Assembly (NCBI GenBank): GCA_019218315.1
Contig: JAHUUI010000003.1
Span: forward strand, 82,443-146,442
Origin: Cardiobacteriaceae bacterium TAE3-ERU3
GTDB taxonomy: Bacteria; Pseudomonadota; Gammaproteobacteria; Cardiobacteriales; Cardiobacteriaceae
Reading direction: 5' to 3'
DNA: 64,000 bases
Part shown: positions 47,071 through 55,010 of the stretch, one piece after another
Position numbering within the stretch: the stretch's first letter is position 1
Layout: every line of letters starts with the position of its first letter
The notes under the pieces: model-generated
Database searches by the model: none
Seen by the model: only the letters and a program-made list of their open reading frames with translations
Told to the model about the DNA's origin: nothing
Made by a program: the position numbers and the translations under genes

Positions 47071-47890
47071 ATTACCTGAAGTAGAAACTACCCGTCTTGG
47101 TTTGACGCCACTAATCGCTGACAAAACCATCACAGATATAAATATCCGACAGGCATCTCTTCGCCGCCCTGTAGACCAGAATGCATTACAGCAGTGCAAA
47201 GGCTTATCTTTCACGAAGCTAGAACGCCGCGCCAAATACCTTATGTTACATACATCTGATGCTAAACGAAGCTTGCTCATTCATTTAGGGATGTCCGGCA
47301 GCCTACGTGTTAATAACAAAAATGAAACCATCAAAAAACACGATCACATTCTGCTGGAACTGGATAAGGAATATTCATTGCGCTTTCACGACCCTCGCCG
47401 CTTCGGTCAATTTGAAGTTATTGATCCTACACAATGGCCAGATTACTTACTGCGCTTAGGCCCTGAGCCACTCGAAGAGAGTTTTAACGGCGATTATCTT
47501 TTTGCACGCTCAAGAAAGCGAAAAATTGCTGTTAAAGCATTTATCATGGATCAGCTCATCGTGGTCGGCGTTGGCAATATCTACGCCACAGAAGCACTAT
47601 TCCATAGTGCCGTTCACCCAGCATCAGTCGCCGGAAAAGTGCCGCGTAAGGCCTATCAATTGTTGGCTGATGAAATAAAAAAGGTGCTTGTAGAAGCAAT
47701 CAGACAAGGGGGCACAACCTTGCGTGATTTTCTGCACAGTGATGGCCGTGGTGGCTATTTCCAACAAACTCTATCAGTCTACGGAAAAGTAGGCGAAGCA
47801 TGCCCCAAATGCAACCAAAAACTCGAATCAGCTGTCATTGGCGGACGCAGCAGCGTCTATTGTAGCCACTGCCAGCGCCTCTATCGCTAA
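47063..47890 (+). CDS. mutM: Formamidopyrimidine-DNA glycosylase
   Basis: 275 residues; E. coli MutM has 269. It removes 8-oxoguanine and formamidopyrimidines. The catalytic N-terminus is PELPEVETTRLGL (the Pro after Met is the nucleophile, Glu-3 the acid). Lys near residue 60 in LERRAKYLML, LLIHLGMSGSLRV and the HDPRRFG loop fit. The helix-two-turn-helix region contains VVGVGNIYATEALF. A zinc finger closes the chain: ACPKCNQKLESAVIGGRSSVYCSHCQRL. It starts inside the preceding gene, so expression may be coupled to it. Confidence 0.96.
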   Translation: MPELPEVETTRLGLTPLIADKTITDINIRQASLRRPVDQNALQQCKGLSFTKLERRAKYLMLHTSDAKRSLLIHLGMSGSLRVNNKNETIKKHDHILLELDKEYSLRFHDPRRFGQFEVIDPTQWPDYLLRLGPEPLEESFNGDYLFARSRKRKIAVKAFIMDQLIVVGVGNIYATEALFHSAVHPASVAGKVPRKAYQLLADEIKKVLVEAIRQGGTTLRDFLHSDGRGGYFQQTLSVYGKVGEACPKCNQKLESAVIGGRSSVYCSHCQRLYR

Positions 47891-47897
47891 GCTGACA

Positions 47898-49217
47898 TCA
47901 TTTCACACCAAGCAACATATGCTGTGGTAAATGCTCCTCAAAATATCTTTCAATGCCATTGGCAATCCCCTGGGCTAATTTCAGTTGATAAGCAGGAGAA
48001 GCCAATAAGCGAGCTTCATCTGGATTGGAAATAAATGCCGTCTCAACCAGCATTGAAGGTATTTCGGGCGAGCGTAAGACGACGAAGTTCGCCCGTTCAA
48101 CATTGGCTTTATGCACATTCCCGATTCTTGCCAATTCTTTCAGCGTTTGCCGAGCCAATACGTCGCTAGACTCCAAAGTAGCCTCCTGCTGGATATTGAG
48201 CAGTGCTTGCTGGATCTCGTTATCGTATTTACTCACATCCACCCCCCACTTCAAGTCGACCGCATTTTCTTTATTTGCAAGATACTTGGCCAGCTGTGAT
48301 GAGGCACCACGCGTAGAGAGAATGTATACAGATGAACCTTTAGGCGCTGAACTCTCTACTGCATCAGCATGGATAGAAACAAACAAATCTGCACCATGAC
48401 GACGGGCAATTTCCATTCTCTGGCGCAGAGGAATAAAGATATCACTATCTCGGGTCATAACAGCGCGAAATCCGCGCTTCGCATCAATCTGCTGCTTAAG
48501 CTTCAAACCAATTTGCAAAACAGCATCTTTTTCACGTAGCCCTGTCGCTTTACTGTATGCACCCGGATCTTTGCCGCCATGTCCCGGGTCAATTGCGACA
48601 ATAATATCGCGCTTTGATACTACAGCTTGTGGTGCAGGCATCGTCTTTTGTACCTTTACCTTCCCTGTAGGGCTGACCGCGCGCTCCACGGTTAGAAGAT
48701 TGGTTTTATCTTCTGGCTTAGCTACAGGGCGAATATGCGATGCACTTGGCAAGGGCTCACCAGCAAAAATAACGTATGGAGATTGTGATGCGCCCGGCAA
48801 AGATTCAAGTGTCAATGCTGGGGCAATATTTTGGTCATATACATCGATAACAATACGGTTACCGCGTCCTCCCCCTGGCTTGACAGGGTAGATATTGGCC
48901 TTGGCTGGATAATTAAGATCAACGACTACACGTACCTTATTACTGTCCTTATAGCCAGTACGCACTGTACTCACAGCACCTTGATTCACTTTTAGCCCAG
49001 CACGCCCAGAGCGCTTACTGTTAGGAAAATCCAACACAATACGCGGAGGATCAGCCAAGCTAAACTGCTCAAACTGGGTCGCTGCACTTATATCGAGAAC
49101 CACCTGAACCTTGTCTGGTAATCTATTACTACGCACATTTTCCAATGTCACGGCAAAAGCGCTGTTAAAAACGGCAAACAGCGACATAAGAAGAAACAGC
49201 AGTACGGTTCTAGTCAT
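47898..49217 (-). CDS. N-acetylmuramoyl-L-alanine amidase with AMIN domain (AmiC/AmiB-like)
   Basis: 439 residues. A signal peptide (MTRTVLLFLLMSLFAVFNSAFA) is followed by an AMIN domain (about 25-130: LENVRSNRLPDKVQVVLDI and NRIVIDVYDQ), a variable linker and an Amidase_3 domain (about 205-425). Zinc ligands are in AIDPGHGGKDPGA, the Glu in TGLREKDAVLQ and His in VSIHADAVES; the catalytic Glu is in LVETAFISN. It should cut septal peptidoglycan crosslinks in cell separation. A C-terminal LysM domain, as in E. coli AmiB relatives, is absent. ATG 49217 with AGGA upstream is preferred over the 49280 frame. Confidence 0.9.
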   Translation of the reverse strand: MTRTVLLFLLMSLFAVFNSAFAVTLENVRSNRLPDKVQVVLDISAATQFEQFSLADPPRIVLDFPNSKRSGRAGLKVNQGAVSTVRTGYKDSNKVRVVVDLNYPAKANIYPVKPGGGRGNRIVIDVYDQNIAPALTLESLPGASQSPYVIFAGEPLPSASHIRPVAKPEDKTNLLTVERAVSPTGKVKVQKTMPAPQAVVSKRDIIVAIDPGHGGKDPGAYSKATGLREKDAVLQIGLKLKQQIDAKRGFRAVMTRDSDIFIPLRQRMEIARRHGADLFVSIHADAVESSAPKGSSVYILSTRGASSQLAKYLANKENAVDLKWGVDVSKYDNEIQQALLNIQQEATLESSDVLARQTLKELARIGNVHKANVERANFVVLRSPEIPSMLVETAFISNPDEARLLASPAYQLKLAQGIANGIERYFEEHLPQHMLLGVK

Positions 49218-49686
49218 TCGGGCGATCCTGATTATTGGCGACTCTCGTGTTAGTTTGCCACAACAGCTTCCGACGATCACCCTCTAAGGACAAATTACAA
49301 CACATAGTGGGCTCAGGAATATAGCCCTCCCCACGATCAGGCCATTCGATAAGTATTAATCTGGCGTGCTCGCACCATTCACGAGCATCCAGATAAAGCA
49401 ATTCTTCTGGATCTGAAATACGGTATAGATCAGCATGAATATATCGCCCATTCGGACTTTCGTATTCGTTAAGAATATTATACGTCGGGCTCGGAATCGC
49501 TCCACTAACCCCCAAGTACCGTAGCCAATGCTGGGCAAGGGTCGTTTTACCGCAGCCAAGATCGCCAGTTAAATAAACTACAGTACTGGCTTCAACACCT
49601 AATGCAGCTGTTAAGTCAACAACGACTTTTTCAAGCTGATTTAGCTGAGTAATATCAAATTCTTTTTTATAAGAGAAATTAACCAC
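49210..49686 (-). CDS. tsaE: tRNA threonylcarbamoyladenosine biosynthesis protein TsaE
   Basis: 158 residues, the ATPase of the t6A37 tRNA-modification complex with TsaB and TsaD. Walker A is LTGDLGCGKTTLAQHWLRYLG near residue 40, and PSPTYNILNEYESPNGRYIHADLYRI near residue 68 is the second conserved block. LILIEWPDRGEGYIPEP near 110 ends the core. The 3' end overlaps the amidase gene by 8 bases. TsaD, its functional partner, is encoded 2.5 kb away on the other strand. Confidence 0.95.
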   Translation of the reverse strand: MVNFSYKKEFDITQLNQLEKVVVDLTAALGVEASTVVYLTGDLGCGKTTLAQHWLRYLGVSGAIPSPTYNILNEYESPNGRYIHADLYRISDPEELLYLDAREWCEHARLILIEWPDRGEGYIPEPTMCCNLSLEGDRRKLLWQTNTRVANNQDRPND

Positions 49687-49793
49687 AGTTATAACTCACC
49701 ATACCTAATTAAAATAAATCGGTTAGACAGTCCACCGCCTTCAATGATACATTATAGAGGCCTTTTTACTGGCTATTTTTAAGGAGAAAAATA

Positions 49794-50150
49794 ATGGCAA
49801 AATTGGACTTAAGCAGTTTAGAAGATATTGATGGTTTCAAAGCCGCTGCACTGGTTGATTCAGATAGTGGATTAGCACTTGCAACTGTTGGTGGTGGTAT
49901 CGACTTAGAGCTGGCCGCAGCAGGTAACACAGAAGTATTAAATGCTAAACGTCGTGTAGCAAAAAATCTTGGCCTCAATGATGGCATAGAGGATATTCTC
50001 ATTTCTCTCTCAACTGGTTACCACTTACTACGCCCATTAGAACGGAACGATCAATTGTTCCTGTATCTTGTACTTGATCGTCAACGCTCAAATTTGGCGA
50101 TGGCACGTCATCAGCTTCGATCTTTCGAAAAAGAACTTGATTTTTCTTAA
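49794..50150 (+). CDS. Roadblock/LC7 domain protein (first of two)
   Basis: 118 residues, a single Roadblock/LC7 domain. The start (AAGGAGAAAAAT then ATG) is strong. Family features: [77 protein letters not shown], then a last strand [28 protein letters not shown]. In prokaryotes these proteins often act as partners or GAPs of small GTPases (MglB-MglA). Its neighbours are a GTPase and a second Roadblock gene. The family occurs in other gammaproteobacteria (as I recall, Moraxellaceae) without known function. It is separated from the next gene by a 12-base hairpin. Confidence 0.82.
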   Translation: MAKLDLSSLEDIDGFKAAALVDSDSGLALATVGGGIDLELAAAGNTEVLNAKRRVAKNLGLNDGIEDILISLSTGYHLLRPLERNDQLFLYLVLDRQRSNLAMARHQLRSFEKELDFS

Positions 50151-50164
50151 TCAGAAAGCATTGA

Positions 50165-50192
50165 GCCGTAGTTTTGTAAGCAAAACTACGGC
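50165..50192 (+). other. Intercistronic hairpin in the Roadblock module
   Basis: A perfect 12-base stem GCCGTAGTTTTG / CAAAACTACGGC with a TAAG loop between the first Roadblock gene and the 318-residue gene. No T-tract follows, so it is more likely an RNA-stabilising or attenuating structure than a simple terminator. Confidence 0.6.
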
Positions 50193-50212
50193 CCTCATGT
50201 TCAGGAAAAATT

Positions 50213-51169
50213 ATGATGCATACAAAAAATATCTGCTTGCTCGGCTTTTCTAAGCAGGCGGAACTGCTCATCAAAAATCAGTTGGAGCAGAAATGCCATG
50301 AATTCGATCTTATTTGGGTATCAGCTAATGCCAAAGCACTTGATGGGATTATTATCAATGCACTATTTCTTGATACACCACAAATAGAAAAATATGTGGC
50401 TACAGTAAACGCACCTTGTGTATCTATTTACACACAACCATCAGGTCGAGACATTGCTCAAAAACACCATATGCTTACTCTGCCACTCGAAGATAAACTT
50501 AACTTCAGCAATGACTGGCTAAATAAATTACTAAGCCTAAACCAAACAGCACTAGACACTGCTCACTCCGATACAGCGAGCCTTTCAAAGGAATACAGCA
50601 CGCTCATTGAAAGCATCAAAAACAGAGATGCAGTGTACATACAAACATCATGTGATGAAAAAATCGCTTATTTATCTCCAGCTGAACAAAGTGCCTATAT
50701 CAACTTTGCACGTAGTGATATCCCTGGTATTGAGAATTGGCGATGGAAAAAGATCGAACAAATTCCTCATCCCGAAGCAATGCGAAGAATCAATATTGAT
50801 CAGTGGCTATTTGAAACACTATGGCAATCTCAAACAGAGACTTTCAGCATCGACCCAGCCATGTTCTATAAATTAATTCGTTGGCCACAGCCTTTTTCAC
50901 AGCATCGTCGTAGCGAAGCGCTCCGTCTAGCGGCACAGATTAAATTTCATCCTGTCAAAATTGAAGATTTAGTCGAAAAGACTAGATTCGCACCAGAACT
51001 GATTGAGCAATTTCTATATGCAACCAATCAGGCTGGGCAGATTGAAGTTATTGAGCCAACTGAAGAAACGGTGCTCGAAAATAAACGCATTGATACACTT
51101 AAAAGTGATCCAGACCGAGAAACAAAGAAAAGTTTCATCGGAAGGCTTCGCTCCAAGCTCGGACTCTAA
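50213..51169 (+). CDS. Uncharacterised protein with receiver-like N-terminus and winged-helix-like C-terminus, in the Roadblock/GTPase module
   Basis: 318 residues. I do not recognise the full protein. Residues 1-105 look like a degenerate receiver (KNICLLGFSKQAELLIKNQLEQ, then DGIIINALFLDTPQ) with no phosphoacceptor Asp where expected. The middle contains AVYIQTSCDEKIAYLSPAEQSAYINF. The C-terminal part (about 215-290: FYKLIRWPQPFSQHRRSEALRLAAQIKFHPVKIEDLVEKTRFAPELIEQFLYATNQAGQIEVIE) reads as a winged helix. It occupies the place that the DUF742 winged-helix protein CvnC has in actinobacterial conservons. The tail is basic. Start ATG 50213 with AGGA. Confidence 0.6.
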   Translation: MMHTKNICLLGFSKQAELLIKNQLEQKCHEFDLIWVSANAKALDGIIINALFLDTPQIEKYVATVNAPCVSIYTQPSGRDIAQKHHMLTLPLEDKLNFSNDWLNKLLSLNQTALDTAHSDTASLSKEYSTLIESIKNRDAVYIQTSCDEKIAYLSPAEQSAYINFARSDIPGIENWRWKKIEQIPHPEAMRRINIDQWLFETLWQSQTETFSIDPAMFYKLIRWPQPFSQHRRSEALRLAAQIKFHPVKIEDLVEKTRFAPELIEQFLYATNQAGQIEVIEPTEETVLENKRIDTLKSDPDRETKKSFIGRLRSKLGL

Positions 51170-51190
51170 CCTAATGGGTAATCATTAATT

Positions 51191-51724
51191 ATGAAAGAGT
51201 TTAAAATCATATTTGCGGGCAGCATGGGTGCGGGAAAAACCACTGCGATTGAAGCTTTGTCTGAAAAATCTGTGGTTAAAACAGATGTTGCCAATACAGA
51301 CCGTCAAGCACACAACAAGCTCCTCACGACAGTTGGCATTGATTATGGGCAAATTATTTTGCCTCCTGATATCAAAATTGGTCTCTACGGCACACCTGGG
51401 CAAAAAAGATTTGAATTGGTTTGGCGTATTGTCACTGTAGGGGCTCTAGGTGCTATTATTCTCATCGATGCCTCTGGCAAAGAAGCAAAAGATGAGCTGA
51501 TTTACTATGTTCAACGCTTTTCGAAAAGTGAACTTGATCATATTGTTATAGGACTAACACACTGCGACATACCAAATTCACTTCAGGCAATGGACTGCTT
51601 TGACATTTTAAGCGAGCACAAAATTGATTTTCCTATTTTTGAAATTGATGCACGGGAAAAAGAAGATATTATGCTGATCGTTGAATCATTGATTGCATCA
51701 ATAGAAGCAGATTTAGCTCGTTAA
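51191..51724 (+). CDS. Ras-superfamily small GTPase (MglA/Rup/CvnD-like)
   Basis: 177 residues, a single GTPase domain. G1 is FAGSMGAGKTT (Gly10-Lys16-Thr17), G2 is LLTTVGIDYGQI, G3 is YGTPGQKRFELVWR (the usual DxxG Asp is replaced by Gly67) and G5 is EIDAREKED. The G4 motif, normally N/TKxD, reads THCD (123-126). These features match the COG2229 group that includes CvnD of Streptomyces conservons. It is flanked by Roadblock genes, as for many prokaryotic small GTPases. A role in cell polarity, motility or signalling is possible but not shown here. Confidence 0.85.
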   Translation: MKEFKIIFAGSMGAGKTTAIEALSEKSVVKTDVANTDRQAHNKLLTTVGIDYGQIILPPDIKIGLYGTPGQKRFELVWRIVTVGALGAIILIDASGKEAKDELIYYVQRFSKSELDHIVIGLTHCDIPNSLQAMDCFDILSEHKIDFPIFEIDAREKEDIMLIVESLIASIEADLAR

Positions 51725-51738
51725 TACAGGATTAAAAA

Positions 51739-52143
51739 ATGAAATCATTAGAAGATTATAGAAAGGTAGAATTTACGTCAGCCTGTGAAAAAGAATTAGA
51801 GTCTTTTGCTCAAACTGTTCCAGCTATCCAAAATGTTCTTTTGGCTACACCTGATGGCTTTGATATAGCCTCATATATCACCAATGATAGTCACAGCAAA
51901 GATAACCTTGCTGCGGTTGGTAGCTCTCTTTTCGCACTGGCCGTATCTTTAACAAATGAACTGTCACTAGATGATTGTCAATCTATCACCATAGATAGTG
52001 AGAAAGGTAAAATCTATATCCGCGCAGTAGAGCACAACGGACACTCGCTAGTATTATTGATCCAAACTTCAAAGAAAGCCATGCTAGCACATGTCTTACA
52101 TGGCTCGGCTAAGCTTGCTGAAGCAATCAAGACACACCTATAA
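51739..52143 (+). CDS. Roadblock/LC7 domain protein (second)
   Basis: 134 residues. A short N-terminal helix (YRKVEFTSACEKELESFAQTVPAIQNVLLATPDGFDIASYI) leads into the Roadblock fold with the long helix AAVGSSLFALAVSLTNELSLDDCQSITIDSEKGKIYIRAVEHNGHSLVLLIQ and the final TSKKAMLAHVLHGSAKLAEAI. It is nearer to the MglB-like proteins than the first Roadblock protein and could act on the GTPase encoded 14 bases upstream. It ends 4 bases before tsaD, so cotranscription is likely. Confidence 0.8.
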   Translation: MKSLEDYRKVEFTSACEKELESFAQTVPAIQNVLLATPDGFDIASYITNDSHSKDNLAAVGSSLFALAVSLTNELSLDDCQSITIDSEKGKIYIRAVEHNGHSLVLLIQTSKKAMLAHVLHGSAKLAEAIKTHL

Positions 52144-52147
52144 CCCT

Positions 52148-53167
52148 ATGCCCATCATCCTTGCAGCAGAATCCTCATGTGATGAATCTGCAATCGCTAT
52201 TTATGACACGACTCGTGGCACATTAACAAACCAGGTTTACTCACAAATCCCATTGCATCGCAAGCATGGTGGTGTAGTGCCCGAATTAGCGGCTCGTGAT
52301 CACATCAAGCGCTTACCCATACTACTGAATTCGGCACTTAAAGAAGCGAAAATAAGCCTTAACAATATAGACGTATTTGCTTATACCGCAGGGCCAGGGC
52401 TACTAGGAGCCCTCATGACTGGCGCCTCATTTACAAAAAGTCTGGCTTTTGCCTGTGCAAAACCCACACTGGGTATTCATCACATGGAAGGCCACTTGCT
52501 TTCACCAATGCTCGGTGAAGATAAGCCGCAATACCCTTTCATCGCACTCTTGGTCTCTGGAGGGCATACCCAGCTAATGGCTGTCAAAGCCCCCGGAGAT
52601 TACCAACTACTGGGTCAAACATTGGATGATGCTGTCGGGGAAGCTTTTGACAAAACTGCAAAATTAATGGGACTCCCCTACCCCGGTGGCCCTGAGCTCG
52701 CAAAAGTGGCACAGCAAGGTAATGCCCGTCAATTCAAGCTTTCAAAGCCCATGGTAAATCGGCCTGGTATGGATATGAGCTTTAGTGGGCTCAAAACCCA
52801 AGTACGCCTGTTGATCGAAGCACAGGGCGAAGCTTCATATCCTGATATTGCCGCTTGCTTTGAACAAACAATAGCTGAGACATTGGTCATAAAATGTAAA
52901 CGTGCATGGATTGAAACAGGCTACCGTGACTTAGTTGTCGCCGGCGGCGTCAGTGCCAATCAAACATTACGTGAAAAATTGAGTGCCACGGCAAATAAGC
53001 TTGGAAAAAAAGCTTATTTCCCTCCGCTAAGCTTATGTGGTGATAATGCGCTAATGATTGCTTATGCAGCAGCACAACGGCTATCAGAAGTACAGCATAG
53101 CAGCTTGGCTATTAACGTTAGAGCCCGCTGGCCGCTTAACCAAATTGCAAAAATCAGTCAAAGCTAA
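52148..53167 (+). CDS. tsaD: tRNA N6-adenosine threonylcarbamoyltransferase TsaD
   Basis: 339 residues; E. coli TsaD has 337. Transfers the threonylcarbamoyl group to A37 of tRNAs that read ANN codons, with TsaB and TsaE. Motifs: LAAESSCDESAIAIYD at the N-terminus, the metal-binding HMEGH in LGIHHMEGHLLSPML, VSGGHTQLM near residue 137, the phosphate loop DDAVGEAFDKTAKLMGLPYPGGPEL and VVAGGVSANQTLR. Start ATG 52148 aligns with the family; a longer frame overlaps the Roadblock gene. It is the last gene of this run. Confidence 0.96.
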   Translation: MPIILAAESSCDESAIAIYDTTRGTLTNQVYSQIPLHRKHGGVVPELAARDHIKRLPILLNSALKEAKISLNNIDVFAYTAGPGLLGALMTGASFTKSLAFACAKPTLGIHHMEGHLLSPMLGEDKPQYPFIALLVSGGHTQLMAVKAPGDYQLLGQTLDDAVGEAFDKTAKLMGLPYPGGPELAKVAQQGNARQFKLSKPMVNRPGMDMSFSGLKTQVRLLIEAQGEASYPDIAACFEQTIAETLVIKCKRAWIETGYRDLVVAGGVSANQTLREKLSATANKLGKKAYFPPLSLCGDNALMIAYAAAQRLSEVQHSSLAINVRARWPLNQIAKISQS

Positions 53168-53491
53168 ATAATCAATTATCTTGCTCATCAAAAATAATAT
53201 GGTCTGAGAAGACGGCCTCTAGTTGATGGGCATTTTCCACTTATTGCAATCAATCAGTTGACCGTTAGTTAACTTAAACGAGCAACACCTTACCCTCTCC
53301 TTTCTTTTACACCCAGCCTATAATTTCTCATCAAATCCAATACGGATATAAATATGGTTTGGCGTAATTTTGGCGTTACTTTACTGTTTGATACAAGGAG
53401 TAAGAAATATAAAGAATCGTGCAGAACACAAAATACATACCATAAGTATTTATTATTGTTATAAATATAAAGAAAAATTGGCTTTTATGTA
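53168..53491 (+). other. Intergenic region between tsaD and tRNA-Arg
   Basis: AT-rich, no gene recognised. A 36-codon ATG frame at 53354 (VWRNFGVTLLF) has no recognised match. The minus-strand T-rich segment downstream of the tRNA (53460-53490) may help end its transcript. No hairpin terminator for tsaD is clear. Confidence 0.3.
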
Positions 53492-53568
<77 letters not shown>

Positions 53569-53570
53569 GG

Positions 53571-53905
53571 GTTGAGCGAGCCGATAAGCCGGATTCTGTC
53601 GTGGACAATCATTCATCTGCGATGGTTGTTGCCAACCACCTGAAGCAACCTACCCGGAATCACGACGGGCCGCCGCAAAGATTCCCTATTTGGTCTTGCT
53701 CTGGGTGGGGTTTACCATGCCACCTGTGTTACCACAGGCGCGGTGCGCTCTTACCGCACCATTTCACCCTTACCTGCAAAGCAGGCGGTATATTTTCTGT
53801 GGCACTGGCCGTCAGCTTGCGCTGCCCGGGCGTTACCCGGCACCCTGCCCTATAGAGTCCGGACTTTCCTCCAACTTTTCGTCAGCGATTGTCTGGCTCG
53901 CTCGG
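53571..53905 (-). ncRNA. rnpB: RNase P RNA, class A
   Basis: On the minus strand the sequence has the universal P RNA blocks: GGAGGAAAGTCCGGACTC near the 5' end, TAGGGCAGGGTGCC, GGGTGAAATGGTGCGGTAAGAGCGCACCGC in the middle, and CCGGCTTATCGG near the 3' end. The terminal P1 helix pairs GAGCGAGCC with GGCTCGCTC. About 335 bases, shorter than E. coli M1 RNA (377). The exact ends are inferred. Confidence 0.93.
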
Positions 53906-53911
53906 GGCGAG

Positions 53912-53940
53912 ATTCTAAGCTATAAACAGGCAAAACCCAA
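53912..53940 (-). promoter_or_regulatory. Sigma-70 promoter of rnpB
   Basis: On the minus strand: TTGGGT, 17 bases, TAGAAT, about 7 bases before the predicted 5' end of the RNase P RNA. Presumably it also drives tRNA-Arg. Confidence 0.7.
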
Positions 53941-53993
53941 GCACTTTAAGGAACATCATAAATTTTATAATTAAATGAGGTGGAAATAGCCAC

Positions 53994-54048
53994 TCCATCA
54001 AACATATTGAGCACAACAATTGCTGTTGTACTCAATATGTTTGATGGA
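53994..54048. repeat. 25-base inverted repeat
   Basis: Arms 53994-54018 and 54024-54048 are complementary with one mismatch (TCCATCAAACATATTGAG begins the left arm) and enclose the loop ATTGC. It lies between the rnpB promoter and the end of the LysE-family pseudogene. No T-tract follows, and no second copy was noticed in the window. Confidence 0.8.
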
Positions 54049-54069
54049 CTAACTTCCTATTTTATGCAC

Positions 54070-54707
54070 TTATCCACGGCGCAGAATAACATTGATACCA
54101 AGTATCACCATTGCCCCTCCAAGCACACGGTCGACCCAATGTGCCGAGCGCTGAAAGCGACGATTGACTACCGGGAGCGATAACAGCATCACCACCGTCG
54201 AAAACCATGCCATTTGCAGCACCATCATCCACATACCATAGACACTTAACTGCCATAGTGGTATATCCGGTGACAATACCAGCGTGAACAATGTAACAAA
54301 ATATACGGGAGCTTTTGGATTAAGGACATTACAGAAAAAACCACGACGAATCACTAATGCAGATATATTACTACGATGCTTCACCGCACCAGTTGCAAAA
54401 ACTATATCATCAACAACCCGTGGCTGCGCACGCAGGCCATGGATACCAAGATAAATCAGATATGCCCCCCCAACCATTTGATCGCCGTCAATAATGGCTG
54501 GGAATGGGCAATCACGGCCGCCAATCCCAGTACTGAATACACGATATGAACTGCCAATCCTAATGTAATACCGAAACTACACAGCAAGCCCATACGCCGA
54601 CCACGTGCTAACGTCTGTTGCGATACCAGTACAAAATCCGGGCCAGGCTAAGCAACCGCCAATAAATGCACTCCCGTGATTAATAAAAAGCCGTGCCAGA
54701 AATCCAT
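54070..54707 (-). pseudogene. LysE/RhtB-family amino-acid exporter, disrupted
   Basis: Reading from ATG 54707 gives FLLITGVHLLAVA then an in-frame TAG at codon 20 (54648-54650), followed by PGPDFVLVSQQTLARGRRMGLLCSFGITLGLAVHIVYSVLGLAAVIA. At a run of seven G residues (around 54465-54471) the frame is lost. One extra G would restore it to the intact C-terminal half (GGAYLIYLGIHG, then FFCNVLNPKAPVYFV). Two independent lesions in a family recognisable throughout argue for a true pseudogene. The intact protein would be an inner-membrane exporter of about 212 residues. Confidence 0.83.
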
Positions 54708-54910
54708 ACCGCCTCACTTGCATTGATTTATATAAAGCCATTATGCGATAACATTCAGTGACATTAAACACAGCCACAGCAATTTTTATCAAACTCAAAA
54801 TAAGCTATCTAGCTGAGTATCAGCACCGATTCATTCCCCCTTCTTCGCCATAAATTCTGACATCCTAATATATACTTTAGTTAGCTTTTTATCATAAGGT
54901 TAACCAGCCA

Positions 54911-54930
54911 ATATCTGACATAGCAGATAT
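54911..54930. promoter_or_regulatory. Dyad upstream of the cold-shock/ribonuclease gene
   Basis: A 7-base inverted repeat ATATCTG / CAGATAT with 6-base spacing, about 20 bases upstream of the promoter -35. It could be an operator; no known regulator is implied. Confidence 0.35.
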
Positions 54931-54949
54931 CGAGAGTATAGAATTAACA

Positions 54950-54978
54950 TTGGTTTATCGATCTCAGCGCTTTACAAT
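54950..54978 (+). promoter_or_regulatory. Sigma-70 promoter of the cold-shock/ribonuclease gene
   Basis: TTGGTT, 17 bases, TACAAT. Predicted start is about 25 bases before the ATG at 55011. Confidence 0.6.
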
Positions 54979-55010
54979 GTTGCATAAACTAATCGCTTCA
55001 ACAGGAAAAA

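Noticed and set aside
53601-53974. Protein-coding frames over 53.6-53.97 kb
   Set aside because: The sequence is the RNase P RNA gene, which is not translated.
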